Positions 4,383 to 6,449 of a stretch of DNA of 6,449 nucleotides are shown here, one piece after another. A program made the position numbers and the translations under genes. Position 1 is the first letter of the stretch. Each line of letters begins with the position of its first letter. Source of the stretch: an uncultured Clostridia bacterium. GTDB lineage: Bacteria; Bacillota; Clostridia; Christensenellales; Aristaeellaceae. Location of the stretch: NCBI GenBank assembly GCA_946615495.1, contig CAMOHY010000130.1:1-6449 (forward strand). Direction: 5' to 3'. The notes under the pieces were generated by a model that had not been told where the DNA came from, searched no databases, and was given only the letters and a program-made list of their open reading frames with translations.

Positions 4383-5288
4383 ATGACCCCCAAAACCCCT
4401 TCCATCGAAACGCCGGGCGGCGCGGAAAAGCTGAAAAACGCTCTGGCCCAGGCCGAAACGGTCATCATCGGCGCGGGCGCCGGATTATCCACCTCGGCTG
4501 GGTTTATCTATACGGGAGAACGCTTTGATAAATATTTCAGCGATTTTGCCCGGAAATATCACTTTGCGGACATGTATTCCGGCGGCTTTTATCCCTATCC
4601 GTCCCAGGAAGAATTCTGGGCGTACTGGAGCCGCTATATCTACATCAACCGGTACATGCGCGCGCCCAAGCCGGTTTATGAACAGCTTTTTGAATTGGTG
4701 AAGGACAAGGATTATTTTGTATTGACCACCAATGTGGACCACTGCTTCCAGAAGGCGGGCTTTGATAAGCGGCGGCTTTTCTATACCCAAGGGGATTACG
4801 GCCTGTTCCAATGCAGCGAACCATGCCACGATAAGACGTACGACAACGAGGAAACCGTGCGAAGCATGGTGCTTTCCCAGGGCTTTGAAATCGAAGAGGA
4901 CGGCGCTTTAACCGTTCCGGACGGGAAAAAGCTGTTTATGTCCGTTCCCACAGATTTGATGCCCGTATGTCCCGTGTGCGGCAAACCCATGACCACCAAT
5001 TTGCGCGCCGACGATCAATTCGTGGAGGACGCGGGCTGGCAGGCTGCCGCCCGGCGCTATCTGGATTTCATGGAAAGCCGCAAAGCAAAAAAGGCCCTGT
5101 TTCTGGAAGCGGGAACGGGCTGGAACACCCCCGGCATCATTAAATATTCCTTTTGGCAAATGACCCATGATTGGCCCCAGGCCACCTATGCCTGCCTCAA
5201 CCTGGGCGAAGCCTACGCGCCGGAGGAAATAAGGGACCGGTCCATCTGCATCAACGGAGACGTGGGCAGCGTGCTCCGCCAGCTCTGA
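4383..5288 (+). CDS. SirTM-type (class M) sirtuin, probable protein ADP-ribosyltransferase
   Basis: This 301-residue Sir2-family protein transfers ADP-ribose from NAD to proteins, by analogy with SirTM enzymes, rather than deacetylating. The Rossmann NAD motif is GAGAGLSTSAGF (30-41). The sirtuin core TTNVDHCFQKAGFDK spans 115-129. YTQGDYGLFQC follows at 134-144, with Gln136 where deacetylases have the catalytic His. Putative zinc ligands are Cys144, Cys148, Cys196 and Cys199. The C-terminal part has EAGTGWNTPGIIKYSFW (242-258) and CINGDVG (289-295). The start is uncertain: ATG 4383 has AAAGG about 12 bases upstream, whereas ATG 4371 (adding MNAR) abuts the same AAAGG with no spacing. It follows rrf2 and precedes the MATE gene by 35 bases. 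The usual neighbours GcvH-L and LplA2 are absent here. Confidence 0.92.
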   Translation: MTPKTPSIETPGGAEKLKNALAQAETVIIGAGAGLSTSAGFIYTGERFDKYFSDFARKYHFADMYSGGFYPYPSQEEFWAYWSRYIYINRYMRAPKPVYEQLFELVKDKDYFVLTTNVDHCFQKAGFDKRRLFYTQGDYGLFQCSEPCHDKTYDNEETVRSMVLSQGFEIEEDGALTVPDGKKLFMSVPTDLMPVCPVCGKPMTTNLRADDQFVEDAGWQAAARRYLDFMESRKAKKALFLEAGTGWNTPGIIKYSFWQMTHDWPQATYACLNLGEAYAPEEIRDRSICINGDVGSVLRQL

Positions 5289-5323
5289 CCGCGGAAAAAT
5301 TACACAGAAGGAAGCAAACAGCG

Positions 5324-6449
5324 TTGAATAAGGATTTGACAGTGGGGAAGCCCGCCTCTGTACTTTGGAAATTTTGCCTGCCGCTTTTTGGCAGCGTCAT
5401 TTTTCAGCAGCTTTACAACATCGCCGACAGCCTGGTGGCGGGCAAATTCATTGGGGAAAACGCCCTGGCCGCCGTGGGCAACAGCTATGAGATCACGCTC
5501 ATTTTCATCGCCTTTGCCTTTGGGTGCAACATGGGCTGCTCGGTGGTGGTGTCTCAGCTGTTTGGCGCCAAGGAGCTTCAGAAGGTGAAAACGGCGGTGT
5601 CTACCGCCATGCTGCTCACGGCTGGCGTGTGCCTTGTTTTAATGTCCTTTGGGCTGCTCGCCGGCGGCCTGCTGCTTCATTTGCTGCGCACGCCGCCGGA
5701 GGTGCTTTCGGATTCCAGGCTGTATCTGGATATTTATATTCTGGGCCTGCCCTTCATGTTTTTTTACAACGTGGCCACCGGCACCTTTTCCGCCCTGGGC
5801 GATTCGCGCACGCCGTTCATTTTTCTGGCCCTGTCCTCCACCGCCAATATCGCCATGGATATCCTGTTTGTGGCGGCGTTCAAAATGGGCGTTGGCGGCG
5901 TGGCCTGGGCCACCTTCATTTGCCAGGGCGTTTCCTGCGCGCTGGCCGTCGCGGCGGTGCTCAGGCGTATGCGCGCCCTGCCGGGCAATGAGGAAAAAGC
6001 GCCGCTGTTTTCCAAATCGCTGCTGCGGCGCATCATCGTCATCGCCGTTCCCAGCACGCTGCAGCAAAGCTTCGTTTCCGTTGGAAACCTGGTCATTCAG
6101 GGCGTCATCAACGGCTTTGGCGCAGGCGTGATGGCCGGATATTCCGCGGCGGTAAAAATGAATAATCTGGTCATCACCTCCTTTACCACCCTGGCCAACG
6201 GCATTTCCAATTACACGGCCCAGAATATCGGCGCTGGCAAGCGGGACCGGGTGCGTCAAGGCCTGTGGGCCGGGCTGAAAATGGTGTGGCTGCTGTGCGT
6301 GCCCTTTTTCCTGCTATACTTCTTTGCGGGCGAAGCGTTCATCCGCTTTTTTATGGATGAACCCACGGATATGGCCGTACGCACCGGCATTATCTTCCTG
6401 CGCATCCTGTCGCCCTTCTATTTCGTGGTATCGGCCAAGCTGGCGGCGG
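5324..6449 (+). CDS. MATE-family efflux transporter, 3' end beyond window
   Basis: Multidrug and toxic compound extrusion proteins export cationic or other small molecules across the membrane using an ion gradient. The frame is open from 5324 to the right edge, giving 375 codons; family members are about 450 residues, so the C-terminal part is missing. The N-terminus NKDLTVGKPASVLWKF, the hallmark FQQLYNIADSLVAGKFIG (about 27-44) and ENALAAVGNSYEIT (45-58) are typical. So are FGAKE, GTFSALGDSRTPF and the second-half repeat PSTLQQSFVSVGNLVIQG. Many hydrophobic helices are visible. No ATG fits; TTG at 5324 gives the normal family N-terminus (MNKDLT) and has AAGGA (5308-5312) upstream, 11 bases away. 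The gene starts 35 bases after the sirtuin stop with no terminator between, so it probably shares its transcript. The transported substrate is unknown. Confidence 0.9.
   Translation, partial: MNKDLTVGKPASVLWKFCLPLFGSVIFQQLYNIADSLVAGKFIGENALAAVGNSYEITLIFIAFAFGCNMGCSVVVSQLFGAKELQKVKTAVSTAMLLTAGVCLVLMSFGLLAGGLLLHLLRTPPEVLSDSRLYLDIYILGLPFMFFYNVATGTFSALGDSRTPFIFLALSSTANIAMDILFVAAFKMGVGGVAWATFICQGVSCALAVAAVLRRMRALPGNEEKAPLFSKSLLRRIIVIAVPSTLQQSFVSVGNLVIQGVINGFGAGVMAGYSAAVKMNNLVITSFTTLANGISNYTAQNIGAGKRDRVRQGLWAGLKMVWLLCVPFFLLYFFAGEAFIRFFMDEPTDMAVRTGIIFLRILSPFYFVVSAKLAA

Noticed and set aside
4383..5288. Calling the sirtuin a protein deacetylase (CobB-like)
   Set aside because: The catalytic His position holds Gln in YTQGDYG, and the surrounding core matches SirTM-type sequences rather than CobB.
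5639..6259. Minus- and alternative plus-strand frames across the MATE region
   Set aside because: The MATE frame, starting at TTG 5324 and open to the window edge, explains this DNA; the others are frame shadows with skewed composition (Pro/Trp/Arg or His/Gly/Gln rich).
1..6449. CRISPR arrays, tRNA or rRNA genes, insertion sequences and attachment sites
   Set aside because: No regularly spaced repeats, tRNA-like cloverleaf, rRNA segments, transposase motifs or terminal inverted repeats were seen.

Overview
The window looks like chromosomal DNA of a fairly GC-rich Firmicute, probably a gut-type Clostridia relative. The case rests on strong GGAGG-type ribosome binding sites, sigma-A-like promoters, and protein families typical of that group: an HxlR regulator, a YwnA-like Rrf2 regulator, a zinc-dependent macrodomain, a class M sirtuin (SirTM) and a MATE transporter. 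Genus cannot be read from the sequence. There are no rRNA, tRNA, CRISPR or insertion sequence features.

Layout from left to right. An outward (minus-strand) promoter with a 5' leader hairpin lies at the left edge. Next comes a minus-strand flavin-reductase-like gene with a strong intrinsic terminator. A compact divergent control region separates it from a plus-strand hxlR-type regulator gene, which overlaps a zinc-macrodomain ADP-ribosylhydrolase gene by ATGA. After a 238-base gap comes an exported alpha/beta hydrolase. A gene-poor stretch of about 650 bases follows, holding a decayed sugar ABC permease remnant and a near-consensus promoter. That promoter drives an Rrf2 regulator, followed by a SirTM-type sirtuin and a MATE-family efflux protein that runs off the right edge.

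The main theme is reversible ADP-ribosylation. The sirtuin has the SirTM signature: Gln in place of the deacetylase catalytic His, and a four-Cys zinc site. The macrodomain carries the CFxPxHxC zinc-ligand signature of the enzymes known to reverse SirTM modification. In described SirTM operons writer and eraser sit together with GcvH-L and LplA2. Here they lie about 2.4 kb apart, each directly behind its own regulator gene (HxlR for the eraser, Rrf2 for the writer), and neither GcvH-L nor LplA2 is in the window. This suggests separately controlled writer and eraser modules, possibly responding to redox, electrophile or nitrosative stress. Functions come from motif recognition by eye; regulation is inferred.
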